Below, one piece after another: positions 1-14,345 of a DNA stretch of 64,000 bases. Within the stretch, counting starts at the first letter, position 1; every line of letters begins with the position of its first letter. The notes below the pieces were generated by a model, which saw nothing but the letters and a program-made list of their open reading frames with translations, made no database searches and was not told where the DNA came from. This stretch comes from Tillus elongatus (lineage: Eukaryota; Arthropoda; Insecta; Coleoptera; Cleridae): assembly GCA_964006375.1 (NCBI GenBank), contig OZ023269.1, positions 125,530,223 through 125,594,222 of the forward strand, written 5' to 3'. Position numbers and translations under genes: made by a program.

Positions 1-655
1 TCAACCGTCATTGCCGTTCATTTTACTAAAATATTTACAGAAAATTCATTTCAAGTAGACCCTTTCTCCGATGCTTTATCTGTCGGTTTAGTTAAGTTGA
101 TGCTTTCGCTGTAGGTTTAGTGAAGTTTATTGTTTAACGGTCTATAATTTTTAGCTAATTTTCGTAGAACAAATTTGTTACTGCATTTTAGCATTTTTGA
201 TCGAAATATGATACATGTTTGTAAGAAAAAAATCTGGACGCAGTAAGTGCATTTCGGTAACAAATTTTCATTAAATCCTTCAAATTTCAATAACTCAATT
301 TGCTATTAACCTAAGTTTTGTTGGTTAGGAAACCAACATTGAACTTTATTTTCGGAAAATTTTTGTATGAACGCAGCAAGGGCGTTTTGTTTGCGAATTT
401 TCATTAAATGTTTCAAATTTCAATAACTCAATTTTCTATTAACCTAAGGTTCATTGGCTAGGAGACTAGTTTTCTCGGAAACATTTAAAGTTGATTTTCG
501 GAAAATTTTTGTACATTTTCAAATAAAGTACATTGTTCCTACTATATAGGCTATACCGGTAACCAAATTGATGCCTGCTCGCATTCGAGCGATATATTTG
601 TATTTAAAAACATTTTAATGAAAATTCACTTCCACAACGCACTTGCTGCGTCCAG
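1..655 (+). mobile_element. H/GAC family copy, 5' part decayed, ending in a MITE-like block
   Basis: The right end at 640-655 reads as the complement of CTGGACGCAGCAAGTGCG, and a matching left copy of the same terminus starts at 234, so 234-655 looks like a short element with inverted ends of about 35-40 bases. Upstream, 150-180 carries a decayed H-end (GCTAATTTTCGTAGAA), and 1-149 matches the spacer seen upstream of the copy at 3357. No coding sequence is present. Confidence 0.6.
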
Positions 656-1144
656 AGTTTTTATACTTTGTAAAGTGTTTGATAAATAAATAAAATATAT
701 ATCATCATTATATTAGACTGTCTTATTTTAAAATGAAATCTCTGATGGCAACACATTTTTGTAAACACAACCATATTATTCAACATCTTACTGCAATTTA
801 AGAGAGTATGCGGAAACGGGGGGTAAATTATGATCCTCGCCTTTTTCATAATAGCGTATGAGTTATTAAAACAAACTTATGATAAGGGAAGCAACAAAAT
901 GAAAGCATACTCACTTCAGCAAGCATACACCACCACGTTACATTTTAGGTTAATTGGGAAAGTTGGCCCCAGGAGAACGAACGCTTTTAATATCCATATC
1001 TTATATGTGAAAATGAAAGACACATCACACAAGCTTTTAATCAAATTTATAATTTCCACAGTGAAAAGCTGCGACCAATATTTTAATATACTTCGTTCTT
1101 TTATTTTTTGAACGAACTGAGAATAGCAATCATAAGATAAAGCC
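656..1144. other. No recognised feature
   Basis: AT-rich sequence with no repeat family or coding segment that I recognise. The open frames on both strands (830-1111 and 916-1146) are short, of low complexity and resemble no known protein. Confidence 0.4.
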
Positions 1145-1329
1145 AAATTTCTGTATCGTCAGTAAAGTTTCTGCACATGTTGAGTGTGTTATTTTTTTCA
1201 CCGCTATTTTCAAAAAGGCTACAAGAATACCTATTTGTAAAAGTGGTGACGGATTGGATTCAGGTAGCTATAGAATAATATCAATTTCTCCATTATTTAG
1301 TAAGATCTTAGAAATAATATTGAAAAAGT
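1145..1329 (+). pseudogene. Non-LTR retrotransposon reverse transcriptase fragment
   Basis: One frame reads KATRIPICKSGDGLDSG then SYRIISISPLFSKILE. This matches the RT finger region of non-LTR retrotransposons, where the usual pattern is IPIFKSGD followed by NYRPIS and SK..E. It is open only over about 60 codons and is cut off at 1329/1330, where a complete H/GAC element begins, so the insertion of that element probably ended the recognisable part. The rest of the ORF2 is absent. The clade cannot be assigned from so short a piece. Confidence 0.6.
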
Positions 1330-2383
1330 CTGGACGCAGCAAATGCGTTATGGTAGTAAATTTTAACAAAAATGTTTTTAATGGCAAAAATGTATTTTTT
1401 CAATGAAAGCAGGCACCAAATTTGACTAAATATTTTTTAGACAATTTTGCTAAAAGAATACATAAAATTCAAATTATATACCTAATCTGTAATTAAAATT
1501 GAAAATAAAATAATCTGCACGAAAATCCATTAAAACCTTATTTTCGACGAATTTCGTTTAAAAAATGTTCCATCAAATGGATAATTTTTATACAAGAATT
1601 CTTAATAAATGTTTCTTTAAAGGAAATTAAATTCATTTATAAGAAAATTTGCTATTAAAAGAACATTTTGTACAAGAAAATTCGCTAATAAAAATAAATT
1701 AAATATATAAAAAAAACTGGGTCGATTTTCCTGGCCAAAGAGCCATTTCAAGTTATTTACCCACCTACCAAAATATAATTTTTCACAAAAACTTTTTCGA
1801 CTAGAACAATAATATCATGAAAATTTGCAAAAAAATTTTCAAGAAAATCTGTAAACATTTATTTTTTATAATTACTCATTAAACATTTATCATTAGTTAC
1901 CAAAATTTCACAAAACATCTTACAAAAATGATTTCTATGAGCCCAAAAAATTTCTGCGAAGCCCAAAAAAATTTCCGCGAAAACTGGCAAAATATCTCTT
2001 ACACCAAATGTTTCTAAAAGAATACATAAAATTCAAATTATATACCTAATCTGTAATTAAAATTGAAAATAAAATAATCTGTTTGCACGAAAATCCATTA
2101 AAAATTCTTCCGGAAAAACTAGTCCGATTTTCTTGGCTAGCGAACTTATCTAAGCCACTTGAAAAAAAATTTACTCCCCAAATTTTATGAAAATCGGCCC
2201 ATTTTTTAAAGTTTTCGGTGTGTTACACACACACATATATATAAACATATAAAAATTGAAACTAACCCCGGATATGTGTTCTGGGGGGCCTAGTTCGCGC
2301 TCATTTGAATAAATTTTTTCAAAATTCAAAAGTCTACATCTCTTCATTAGATTTTGTTTAAGAAAATTCACTAATATGTAGTT
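1330..2383 (-). mobile_element. Complete H/GAC family copy with unexpanded microsatellite
   Basis: The GAC-end CTGGACGCAGCAAATGCG is at 1330 and the H-end hairpin (GATTTTGTTTAAGAAAATTC) lies near 2350-2380, so this copy is read on the minus strand. The block around CTAGTTCGCGCTCATTTG is at 2289-2308. Where other copies carry 60-200 bases of (TA)n, this one has only a short CA run and about four TA units at 2225-2243. It carries no gene. Confidence 0.7.
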
Positions 2384-2702
2384 ACAATACAAACATTAAT
2401 CTAAACATTATGTAACGGCTGGTAACGCAATAGATAGAAATGTGCTTTGGTTGTCATTAGTATAATATACTAACGATCTTTTATCAAATACGTCTTTAAG
2501 GAATTCTTTCTGCTCTTATTAGGTCAAAAATAACTTGTTTTGGCCTCGAGCAAAACTCTTTTAGCTACGGTCACCCCAGAACAACAACTAGTGCTTCAGC
2601 TCCCTACTATATCACGATGTTTTACACAAGAAAACAACAAAAAACAAACAAAAGGGATTCCCTATGCTATTGGCTACCAAGCTTAGCAAGCCAACTCTAC
2701 AA
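2384..2702. other. No recognised feature
   Basis: Unclassified AT-rich sequence between two H/GAC copies, with an A/C-rich simple stretch at 2632-2655. Confidence 0.35.
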
Positions 2703-3356
<654 letters not shown>

Positions 3357-4012
3357 TTTAGCTAATTTTCGTAGAAAAAATTCGTTATTGAGGAGACCGC
3401 GGCTTCTGAATTCTAAAAAGTTTTCTTCAAATGAGCAAAAACTAGGCCCCCTAGAATCCATATCCGGGTTTACTTTCTGTTTACATATATACAGGGTGAC
3501 GCATTTCTACGGTAAAACTCAATATAATTGTTATTGTGCAGGATACCAGAATAAATTGTATACATTACCTATAGGGTTTCTTTAGGTGCATCTTATAAAA
3601 TTATTTTGACAATCACAGGATGGCCCATAAGTCGTTGGTGATACCTACAATTTTTTTTTGAACATTCCTTATTGCATTTTTCATTTTTCATCGAAATATG
3701 GTGCATGTTTGTAAAAAAAATCGAGAAGGAGTAAGTGCGTTTTGGTAGCAAATTTTCATTAAATGCTTCAAAATTCATTTGTTATTAACATAAGGTTCGT
3801 CAGCTAGGAAACGAGTTTTGTCGGTAACGTTTATTTTTGGAAAATTTTTGTACATTTTCCAACAAGTTATTTTGATGAAATATAGTACGTTGTTCCCACT
3901 ATATAGGTTATACCGGTGACCAAATTGATAACTGCTTGCATTAAAGAGACATATTTGCTATTAAAAACATTTTAATAAAAATTCACTTCCATAACGCACT
4001 TGCTGCGTCCAG
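3357..4012 (+). mobile_element. Complete H/GAC copy, subfamily B, unexpanded
   Basis: Starts with a diverged hairpin (GCTAATTTTCGTAG facing AAAAATTCGTTATTG), carries the block ending CCATATCCGGGTTTACTTTC, then CATATATACAGGGTGACGCA at 3484-3503, and ends at 4012 with the GAC-end complement. Only a few TA units are present at the position where the sister copy at 24957 has about 47. The last 290 bases (3722-4012) form a MITE-like block with inverted ends, shared with 25401-25709 and 39404-39708. Confidence 0.7.
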
Positions 4013-4149
4013 ACTTTTTCTTTACTTCATTTAAACCGACAATATTTTAAGAAGAGAGACAATGCCCATCATACTTTATATACGATTTCTATATAATATA
4101 CTTAAATAAATAAACTACTAAAAATCAGTAAACCTCAATAAATCAAATT

Positions 4150-4480
4150 CGAAAATTGTTGCAATTGTTGTCTGTTATTCACCTGAGAGCGAAAAGCAAA
4201 CTTTGTTTGAAATAGTCTGCATTCATTTATGAGGAACACGTGCTATTTCAGTTTGTATTCCTGCTTTCATCATTCATTTTTCTTGGCATATTAACTTGTA
4301 CAACGCTCTTTAAATGCCCGTAAAATATCCAACGATGTTAAATCAGGTGTGCGTGATGGCCATTCAATTGTTCACTCCAGCGTCCCATGTATTATCTAGA
4401 GGAAGTTGCATCGAAATATTCGAGCACTCCACGACCAAAATATGCCTGTGCACCGTCTTGCTAAAACCATATTAGCATCT
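4150..4480 (-). pseudogene. Tc1/mariner-type transposase fragment, decayed
   Basis: On the minus strand one frame reads QDGAQAYFGRGVLEYFDA and another, after a shift, reads EWPSRTPDLTSLDI. These correspond to the second catalytic aspartate region (QDGAPPHF type) and the third catalytic aspartate region (WPPRSPDLTPLD type) of Tc1/mariner DDE/D transposases. Stops and at least one frameshift separate them, and no inverted terminal repeats were found. The remaining minus-strand sequence down to about 4150 may hold the C-terminus but is badly degraded. It resembles the two better transposases at 52815-53962 and 59480-59923. Confidence 0.65.
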
Positions 4481-4858
4481 GGGTAAATAAAACTTTTATT
4501 TGGATTGGGTCGAATATATTTTATTAAGATAAGGTAAGGAACAACACAAAAAAGACCAACAGTTTACTTGTTAGACATCACACCGATTGAAATACAATTT
4601 TGCAGTTGTCAATTTTTGATACATTACTAAAATCATATTGTTGCGTTTTTCTACACTTTTTCAACATCTGTGCATAAAATGTTTGTTACTTCTCATTTTA
4701 GTGTATTGTATTGTATATTCCGCATTTAGGTAGTGCAATGTGTCCTCCGAATAAGCCATTTGCTTGTGCATGTAAAACATACAATTTAGTATAAAATTAT
4801 GCCTACTTAAATGTTGAAAAGTTTCTGGAACTGTCCCTACAAACTTTCTCAGTTAAGT
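4481..4858. other. No recognised feature
   Basis: Unclassified AT-rich sequence between the transposase fragment and the next H/GAC copy. Confidence 0.35.
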
Positions 4859-4933
4859 TTCCAGTGAATTTTCTTTAAAAATTCACTAATTAGGAGATCT
4901 CTAAATAACACTATTACCGTCACAAAAACTAAA

Positions 4934-5035
<102 letters not shown>

Positions 5036-5489
5036 TGTGTGTGTGTGTATCACACCGATAACTCAAGAAATAAATGGCCGATTTTGGTAAAATTTGGTGA
5101 GTAAATTGTTTTTGCAAGTGGCTTGGATTAGTTCGTTAGCCAGGAAAATCTGACCACTTTTTCCGGGAAAATTTTAGGTTTTCTTCTGGAAAAAAAACAA
5201 TATCTCCGGAAATAACAAAGCTATCGCAGATTACTTTGAGAATTTCATAATTTCTCTTCGGTAAATGTCAAACTAGAGATGTGAAACGTGACAATCAGTA
5301 TAAGCATAGTGGTTTTTAAATGGTAAATATTGCACAAAATGTATATTAGAATGTTTTAAATTTATGCTACACTTCGCATTTGTTAAAATAACTGCAAAAT
5401 CTGCCTCTATAGATTTTTCATATTACAAATAAATAAGTTAAGACCATTATCGGTTATCTACCTTTCTTGATTGCAGTTTCGAAAAGGTT

Positions 5490-5560
5490 TATATGGTGTC
5501 ATGGTTAGTCTCCCTGCCTGAAGAGCGTAGGGACGTGGGTTCAAATCTCAGCGGTGACTA
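5490..5560 (+). other. tRNA-like module (pol III box A/box B) in an H/GAC copy
   Basis: Box A reads TGGTGTCATGG and box B reads GGTTCAAATCTC, a tRNA-like 40-50 bases apart, followed within 25 bases by T-runs that could act as a pol III terminator. The anticodon-arm region does not fold into a normal seven-base loop and no matched acceptor stem is visible, so this is tRNA-derived and not a working tRNA. Sister modules of the same class are at 16305-16380 and 50145-50215. Confidence 0.6.
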
Positions 5561-5823
5561 CATTTCTTTTAACTTTTTTTTTATACTTTTTTTCGTCCTT
5601 GATTCCATGTTAATGTTATCTGATCAGATTGTGTAATTCCAATATAATTTTTAGCGACTTTTTGTTGAAAATGAAAGATAAGCACTTTTAAGACTTTTAA
5701 GTCAAGTTTAATAGCAACTGTTGTTGCCCTTAGTTGGTAAAACCGTGCCACAGTTAACATAGACGTAGAGATTTGTAACATGAGAAGAGGTTGTTTTCTT
5801 CTCTACAACCGGATTCAATTTTT

Positions 5824-6712
<889 letters not shown>

Positions 6713-7194
6713 TTTTACAGCATTTACAGGCAGAAGAATTAGCTCTGTGTCCAGAAAAAGTATCTAGTTCTGTATTCAGATAAGATTTTGAATATTATTT
6801 AATTTATTTAATTTTTTTCTATTTCTATTAGTTAATTTTCTTTTAATAGAGAATTTTCTTATAAATGACTGAAATGAATTTTGTTTGAAGAAACGTTTGT
6901 TGCGAATTTTTGTATGAAAAATTATTCAATCTATGGAAGATTTCTTAAACGAAATTCGGCGAAAATAAGGTTTTAATGGATTTTCGTGCAAACAAATTAT
7001 TTTATTTTCAATTTTAATTACCTATTAGGTATATAATTTGATGTTCTTGAGGTCACATGAAATTTGAGTGTTAGTGAAATAAACAAATTATTCACCAAAT
7101 AAAAAAAATAATGTTTTATTAACACAAAATTAAACATTGCTATTGTTTTAAATAAAAATATGTGTGATTATGTTTTATATAAAAAGAAAAGTCA

Positions 7195-7270
7195 ACGGCC
7201 TGCGTCAGTATCGAACCGAGGACTTCTGCATAGCAGCATTTCAACGAACGCCTTAGCCATCGAAGGTCCG
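7195..7270 (-). other. tRNA-like module, different class
   Basis: The minus strand holds box A TGGCTAAGGCG and box B GGTTCGATACTG, both fitting pol III consensus, with tRNA-like spacing. The flanks lack a matching acceptor stem. The sequence is unlike the modules at 5490 and 19458, and its surroundings are not clearly H/GAC family. It could be part of a tRNA-derived SINE or a tRNA pseudogene. Confidence 0.5.
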
Positions 7271-7520
7271 GTAGAATTTTTTACAAATGCCGCATCTAAA
7301 TGTCGAATATTGCCAAGAAATTAGATTTTACAACATTAATAAACTACAAATGCCAGCGAGTTCTCCTAAATATTATTTTCCAAACTTAATATACAGGCTT
7401 TTACATTATATAGTTATTAGTTAGCAATTCACTTGCAGACATCAATTCCTGTTTTATTTTTTAATTACAGTACCTACTTATTTACTTTCGTAACCGTGAT
7501 TGTAATCCCGGTGGCTACTG

Positions 7521-8449
<929 letters not shown>

Positions 8450-8457
8450 TTGGGTAG

Positions 8458-9290
8458 TAGTGATGGGGAAAACCGTGTTTTCTATTAACTGTTTAAGCCG
8501 TTTACGTTATTTCATAATAACCGTTGAACATAACAGCTTCAGTTATTTCGCTATTATTTTGAACTGGATAGTCAATCGATAGTATCTAGTAGTGATGGGA
8601 AAAACAGTTATTTTCTGTTAACAGTTGAAGCCGTTAACATTATTTAATAATAACCGTTGAAAATAACGGCTTCAGTTATTTTAAACTGGATAGTCGATCG
8701 ATAGTATCCTACATTTCCAAAGCTGTGAGCGAGAGCGAGCACACTAGTATAAATGCATTGTATTTTTACCCCGTTATTTCACGTAGTGTATAAATCTCAA
8801 ATTTTGCCGATATGAAAAGGAAACAAAGGGTTAAGAAATTATAATAAGCGTGTCGTAAATCTTTGCCACTCTGAAGTGAAACTTTTAGAAATCAGAATAG
8901 GGTCTTCTATAAGAATTTACTGAGATGTTTTAGGAATTATAAACTAGTCATTTCTCACAAATTTATTTTATCAGGGTCTTTACGTAAATGTCAATGCCAC
9001 AGCAAGAATCAATAAATATCATTATTTATCACTCCTTCGGACGTTAGACGATAGAACTTTTATTGCTACACAGGGAGTGATTCTAAGAACTCCATAACAT
9101 AACGCAGCTAATAAAATTCGGTAAAGAAACAGTATAAAAAATTGAGTTTGAGTTTAAAAAAAATTGGAAGATATATAGTATTAATTGTTTATTTACTTAT
9201 TTTAATATTCGTTGTTTTAAAATTAGTTTCAAAAATTTCAAAGGGCTGTAACTTGGAGGAGAAGGGGTTTCAAGAAAATTTAGAAACACC

Positions 9291-9380
<90 letters not shown>

Positions 9381-10807
9381 TTTAATTTTTAATATTTAAA
9401 TGTATATAGATACTAAAAAATGTTGTATCATTATATTTTTTTATCAATTTGATAACTATTATCAGACAAACGAAAATGACGTGTTAACTGTTTTCTTAGG
9501 TAATGTATATAAATTTAAATAAATAAGTACTTTAATTTCACGTGAAATAACCCTATTTTGCGTTGTCTATAGTGAAAGTAATAACACGTTTTTACAGAAA
9601 TTCATCTTTTCACCCAACATTTTTATTATTAAATATTTGGCTTTACATACTAGTGGGAAACTCAACTGTTTCAAAAATAACAGCTTCTCAGTTTAACAGA
9701 ATAACTCTGTGTAGTAGTGTCCGTATGCCGTATCCCCATCAACAACCGGTTAAAGTTAAAATTAAAATTAAACCGTTTTATTGTACCGAAGATCGTACGT
9801 TCCTAAAGCTGTGAGCGAGAGCGAGCACACTTGTATAAATAATAATGTTATGAAATACAGTCCGCTCTATACTGTATAACCATACATATTTAGCATTCCC
9901 AATCTCAAGGCTATTCATTCCGTTAAATAGTTAAATAACAGTTGTCGATGAAAACCGATGTTTATTCATCGAACCTAGTTGCAGTAGAACTGAAAAGACA
10001 CGACTCCGAATTCTAGTTTAGTGTAAAAAGCGTTACTTTTTAATCGGTTATTTTTATAAATCCATAACTGGTGGTTACCGTTACGGCTCGGTAACCGTTT
10101 AAAAATAGCTGACAGTTAAATAACGACCCATCACTATTATTTTGAACTGGATAGTCAATCGATAGTATCCTACATTCCCAAAGCTGTGAGCGAGAGTGAG
10201 CACACTAGAGTATAAATAACGTGTTTCCTGTTAAGTAATATGTTATGAAGTAAAGTCTGCTGTATACTGCATAGCATACCTATACATATTTATTTCATTC
10301 CCAGTCGCATGTCCATCCATCACGTTAAATAGTTAAATTTAACAGTTGCCGATGAAAACCGATGTTTATTCATCGAACCTAGTTGAAGTAGAACTGAAAC
10401 AGATACGACTCCTAATTCTAGTTTGGTGTAAAAAGCGTTATTCTGTAAGCTGTTATTTTTATAAATCCACAACTGGTGGTTACCGTTGCGGCTCGACAAC
10501 CGTTTAAAAATAACCAACAATTAAATAACGACCCATCACTAATACCCATACATATTTATTTCATTCCCAGTCGCATATCCATTCATCCCGTTAAATAATT
10601 AAATTTAACAGTTGCCGATGAAAACCGATGTATATTCATCGAACCTAGTTGCAGTGGAACCGAAACAGATACGACTCCGAATTCTAGTTTAGTGTAAAAA
10701 GCGTTATTTTGGAAGCTGTTATTTTTATAAATCCACAACTGGTGGTGACAGTTGCGGCTCGACAACCGTTTAAAAATAACTGACAGTTAAATAACGACCT
10801 ATCACTA
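8458..10807. mobile_element. hAT-type non-autonomous element, 2.35 kb, with nested or duplicated copies
   Basis: Begins TAGTGATGGG at 8458 and ends CTATCACTA at 10807, inverted ends typical of hAT elements. It is flanked by an exact 8-bp repeat TTGGGTAG at 8450-8457 and 10808-10815, the target-duplication length of hAT transposition. Further internal TAGTGATGGG (8590) and CCCATCACTA (10136, 10541) ends, and repeated blocks such as AAAGCTGTGAGCGAGAG (8739, 9807, 10180), show that two to four copies of the family are stacked inside. A 36-base block at 8554-8589 recurs at 10134-10169. There is no transposase. Confidence 0.75.
9290..9376. repeat. (TA)n microsatellite inside the hAT-type element
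   Basis: About 42 TA units located in the interior of the 8458-10807 element. Confidence 0.95.
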
Positions 10808-10815
10808 TTGGGTAG

Positions 10816-11279
10816 TAACTAGCCCCCTAACTTGTCTGTTATCGTTCATCGTTCACGTCTTTAAAAGAAGAGTCAATACTGAACCTAGTTCTGCGTCTGC
10901 GATTGTGATAACTCCTAACAATATTTCTCCATGCAAGGAATTCCATGATGATGATGTCACTATTTTCACTGATTTTCTTTTTTACATACATCTTATGTCT
11001 TTTTTTGTTGTTAGTTATTTCATACAACAGACAACTAAACTGTTAAAATCTTAGTTATAGGCGACGATACCAGACAAATACAAGTTTGGCGATGCTTAAG
11101 GCTGTTCGACATATTTTGTTACATTCTTTGACGATTACAAAGTATTTGTATACATTATTTTCTACCAATATTGTGAATCTGCACAAGGTTGCAATTATTG
11201 GAACTTTACAGGGTATATAAAATGTAATGACCTTAAAAACCTAGGTTGTTCATACAAAAAAAAAAGTTGGATACCATAG
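10816..11279. other. No recognised feature
   Basis: Unclassified sequence between the hAT-type element and an H/GAC unit. A short minus-strand frame at 10839-11027 has no recognisable motif. Confidence 0.35.
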
Positions 11280-11602
<323 letters not shown>

Positions 11603-11618
11603 GATTTTTTATTGGTTT

Positions 11619-11662
11619 GCGTGGACTGCAGTTTCGAACCGTTCCGGTTCTCATCAGCACGC
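11619..11662 (-). ncRNA. Hammerhead ribozyme motif, minimal type I, 44 nt
   Basis: Read on the minus strand the parts are, in order: stem I strand GCGTG; conserved core CTGATGA; stem II GAACCG with loop GAA and partner CGGTTC (six perfect pairs); conserved GAAA followed by C; tetraloop TGCA closing a two-pair stem III; cleavage triplet GTC; and stem I partner CACGC (five perfect pairs). Every invariant core base is present. The predicted cut is after the GTC, between 11624 and 11623. Minimal type I hammerheads with very short stem III are known from Penelope-like elements and retrozymes, which makes such an element the likely source. No RT domain is visible beside it. Downstream on the same strand is CAATAAAAAATCAC. 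Confidence 0.85.
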
Positions 11663-11664
11663 TA

Positions 11665-11698
11665 CTGATGAACCGGGACGGTTCGAAACTGCAGTCCA
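11665..11698 (+). pseudogene. Defective hammerhead ribozyme copy on the opposite strand
   Basis: Plus-strand order: CTGATGA, then ACCGGGACGGTTC, then GAAAC, TGCA and GTC. Compared with the minus-strand motif, two bases are missing at the base of stem II, so the stem cannot close next to the core. The bases before CTGATGA (CACGCTA) do not pair with the CACGC after GTC, so stem I is lost. Confidence 0.7.
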
Positions 11699-11741
11699 CG
11701 CAAACTAATAAAAAATCACAAACGTACAGCAAACAAATAAA

Positions 11742-11742
<1 letters not shown>

Positions 11743-11808
<66 letters not shown>
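11743..11808. repeat. (TA)n microsatellite
   Basis: About 33 TA units immediately after the hammerhead palindrome. Confidence 0.95.
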
Positions 11809-11810
<2 letters not shown>

Positions 11811-12018
11811 TGTATAAAAATTAGTGTAAACAAACTGGTAATTGGTAGAATTACAATCTAACTTAAATTATTTATTAAAACTCTTATCTTGTCAGTGTTA
11901 AATACAGAATTCATTGAAAGAACCTGCCAGTTTCGTTCTTAGGGTAGGGAACCCGTGTTACAGCAATGTTTGAAGCGGGTTGTCGAAGATGGCTTAAATT
12001 TTAATTTACACAAAATAA

Positions 12019-13170
12019 TGGAATCGATTAGTGAGGGGACCTCTGACAACAGGAGTCCCCAAGAAAACCCTACAGCAAAAGATATAACATGTTACAACAC
12101 AACAGACCATATTGCCAAATCCCAGTCAATCTGTAGAAGTCCTAGTAAAAATCAAGCAGTTATCATGAACGCTCAAGAAACTCTAGAGGTGTCCGACCAG
12201 GTGCACGCTGTCGAAAATATTATAGGACCCAAGAATATAAGGGTATGCATTTATTTTGCAGGTGCTAAATTGGTTGAAGCCTTCGTACAAAAGGACAGCA
12301 AAATACTGTTTTGCTGATCCGAAATTGGCGTTCGACGATTGATAACTCCAGCCAGTAGGATCATTATGTCAAATGTCTGTCAATCAATCCCCAATGAATC
12401 GTTAGAAGCAATGATAAAACAATTTGTTCTGACTTCCGTATCATGTATGTCGCCTCTGAGAGCAAACATAAAATGAGTTGCAGACTCACATGTGCTCGAT
12501 TTTAGAAGACAAATATTTGTTCAGCCTCGAGATGACCACGTTGCCGTCATCGTCCGTAATTTATTATGATAGTAGAAATTATAGAATATTCTTGAATTGC
12601 GATGACATGACGTGTTACAACTGTAAACAGCCAGGTGATATGGCTAGCATCTGCCCTACCAAAACGAAAGAAGTCAGTCCATCGCCAATTACATCTGAAC
12701 CAAAATCAAAACCAAATACAGAAGAAAAACAAAACACTTCAAATGAAAGTAATATTACAGTTGACATAAACCAACCAGAAGCATCGCGTTTAACCAAAAG
12801 AGCCGCCCCACAGTTAAGCTCTCCTACCACAAGTTTCGAAAACAATGAGGAAATTTTATTTTTCTCTAATAATCAAACGAATGCAAAAGAAGACTGTTTC
12901 ACTGTTCCTCCACCTCAATATTGAAAAAACTTACAAAAAAACCTAAAAGAGGTGACCAAACAGAAAACGTAATACCTCCGATTGCTGAAATGATACTTCT
13001 GTTAAGGAATATAAAATATAGAGAATGCGTCACCGCCACTAGCCCTCAATTTCAACCAAACAGTACACTTCTTGGAAAATGTTTATCAAAACCCAGATCC
13101 ACTGAGTATATCAAAAGAATACATAGACATAGAGCCATCAAGGGGAGATGTATGATTTGTGTACTTAATA
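12019..13170 (+). pseudogene. Non-LTR retrotransposon ORF1 (gag-like) remnant with altered zinc knuckle
   Basis: Pieces in all three plus-strand frames line up as one ORF1. The order is an N-terminal polar region (MESISEGTSDNRSPQE), a stretch reading LITPASRIIMSNV, then YRIFLNCDDMTCYNCKQPGD followed by MASIC, a Lys/Pro/Ser-rich linker, and a tail KKLTKKPKRGDQTENVIPP. The CCHC zinc knuckle should be CX2CX4HX4C; here the histidine is aspartate (CYNC KQPG D MASI C), so metal binding is probably lost. Frameshifts and stops occur near 12315, 12475, 12570 and 12922. ORF1 proteins of this kind coat retrotransposon RNA; no ORF2 follows, so this is an isolated dead fragment. Clade assignment is uncertain. 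Confidence 0.7.
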
Positions 13171-13259
13171 TTAGATACGATGTATATGTTGGTGTTTTCT
13201 CTGTGGAAAAGGGCCGATTGAATTACTATCAAGTAGTTCACACCACACATTAACCTTCT

Positions 13260-13929
13260 GTATTCACCTTGTATTATTGTATTGTTGCACTCGCCATCAA
13301 ATTATAATACATAAAGTTTTCTAATCAAAAATGTGCTTAAGTTGTTGAAAAATACGATATTAGGAAACAAACATTGAAATCCAGAAATTCATTTGTCAAG
13401 TACGGTTAACACATATACAAATTTGCAAGCCGTCAGACAAATCAAGCTTTTAGCTCAGACAGTGTAGAAATTGTCTGTAGGCAATGATTCAGGCATAAAT
13501 TATCGCTTAATTCAATTTGAATATTTACTGTGGGGTCCTAAATATTTATTCCTGTGTATTCAGAATCTAGCAAGCAGGACTATGTAATATATTTTAGGTC
13601 ATTTAAGAACAGAAGAGGGTGAGAGTTGTAGTCTCGACGTTTTAATAGTAATTAGGACCATTACTGCGAGAGGCCCAAATGGCAAATCGATTTAACTCTC
13701 AAGCTTACTGTGTATGTGTTTGTGTATGTTTCTACAATGTTTTAAATAAAAATCTGCATCCAAAATTAAATTTAAATGTCTTGTTAATTTAAGCTATGTA
13801 ATTTTGTGAATTTTTTAACTGATTTTATTTAGAAAATTTTATACAGTGTGTGAAACCTAACTCATACAATTTATAGCTTGGTTGACTTCAGGAATTTAGA
13901 GAAACACTAAAATATGTAGATTTTTTTGG
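13260..13929. other. No recognised feature
   Basis: Unclassified AT-rich sequence after the ORF1 remnant, possibly its decayed downstream part. No motif recognised. Confidence 0.35.
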
Positions 13930-14345
13930 AAATGTTTCCGCTGCCCCTGTTTCAGAAGTATGGCGTCATTCATTAATTTCTCTTATGTTGCGAAAAACCA
14001 TCCAAGGATATGATTTTTTGCTATTTTGTAATTTCCGCAAGTAAATCTTTAATGTCTTTTAAAATGTAGTTAGCTGATTTGGTGGTATTACTGTGTTCTA
14101 ACTTTCTTATGTAGCTTTGGCTATCTAACCATATTATAAAGGTTGTGTGCTGGATTGACAAGATATATTTTAGGGCTTATAGGATAGCTATCATCTTCGC
14201 CGTGATTATTGACACGTGTCTGTTTAGTTTTGTCATTTAGAAGTTTTAATTTGTGGGTCGCAAAACGCGCATGCATCTTTTTGTTTTGACCCGTCAGTAT
14301 ATTTTTCAAAAATCGGGTTTAGACTATCTATGTAAATCTGTATTT
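13930..14345 (-). pseudogene. Non-LTR retrotransposon RNase H domain remnant
   Basis: On the minus strand one frame reads PIFEKYTDGSKQKDACAFC and, after a frame change, WLDSQSYIRKLEHSN followed by TTKSANYILKDIKDLL. YTDGSK is the first catalytic block of the RNase H domain carried by several non-LTR retrotransposon clades (I, R1, LOA and relatives), and the DSQSYI segment fits the later D-S-x-S block. At least three stops or shifts are present. Neither the RT upstream nor a 3' tail can be followed. The assignment rests on these short motifs. Confidence 0.5.

Noticed and set aside
5490..5560. Annotating the tRNA-like modules as functional tRNA genes
   Set aside because: Boxes A and B are good, but the anticodon arm and acceptor stem do not fold normally, and the modules recur only inside a transposable element family.
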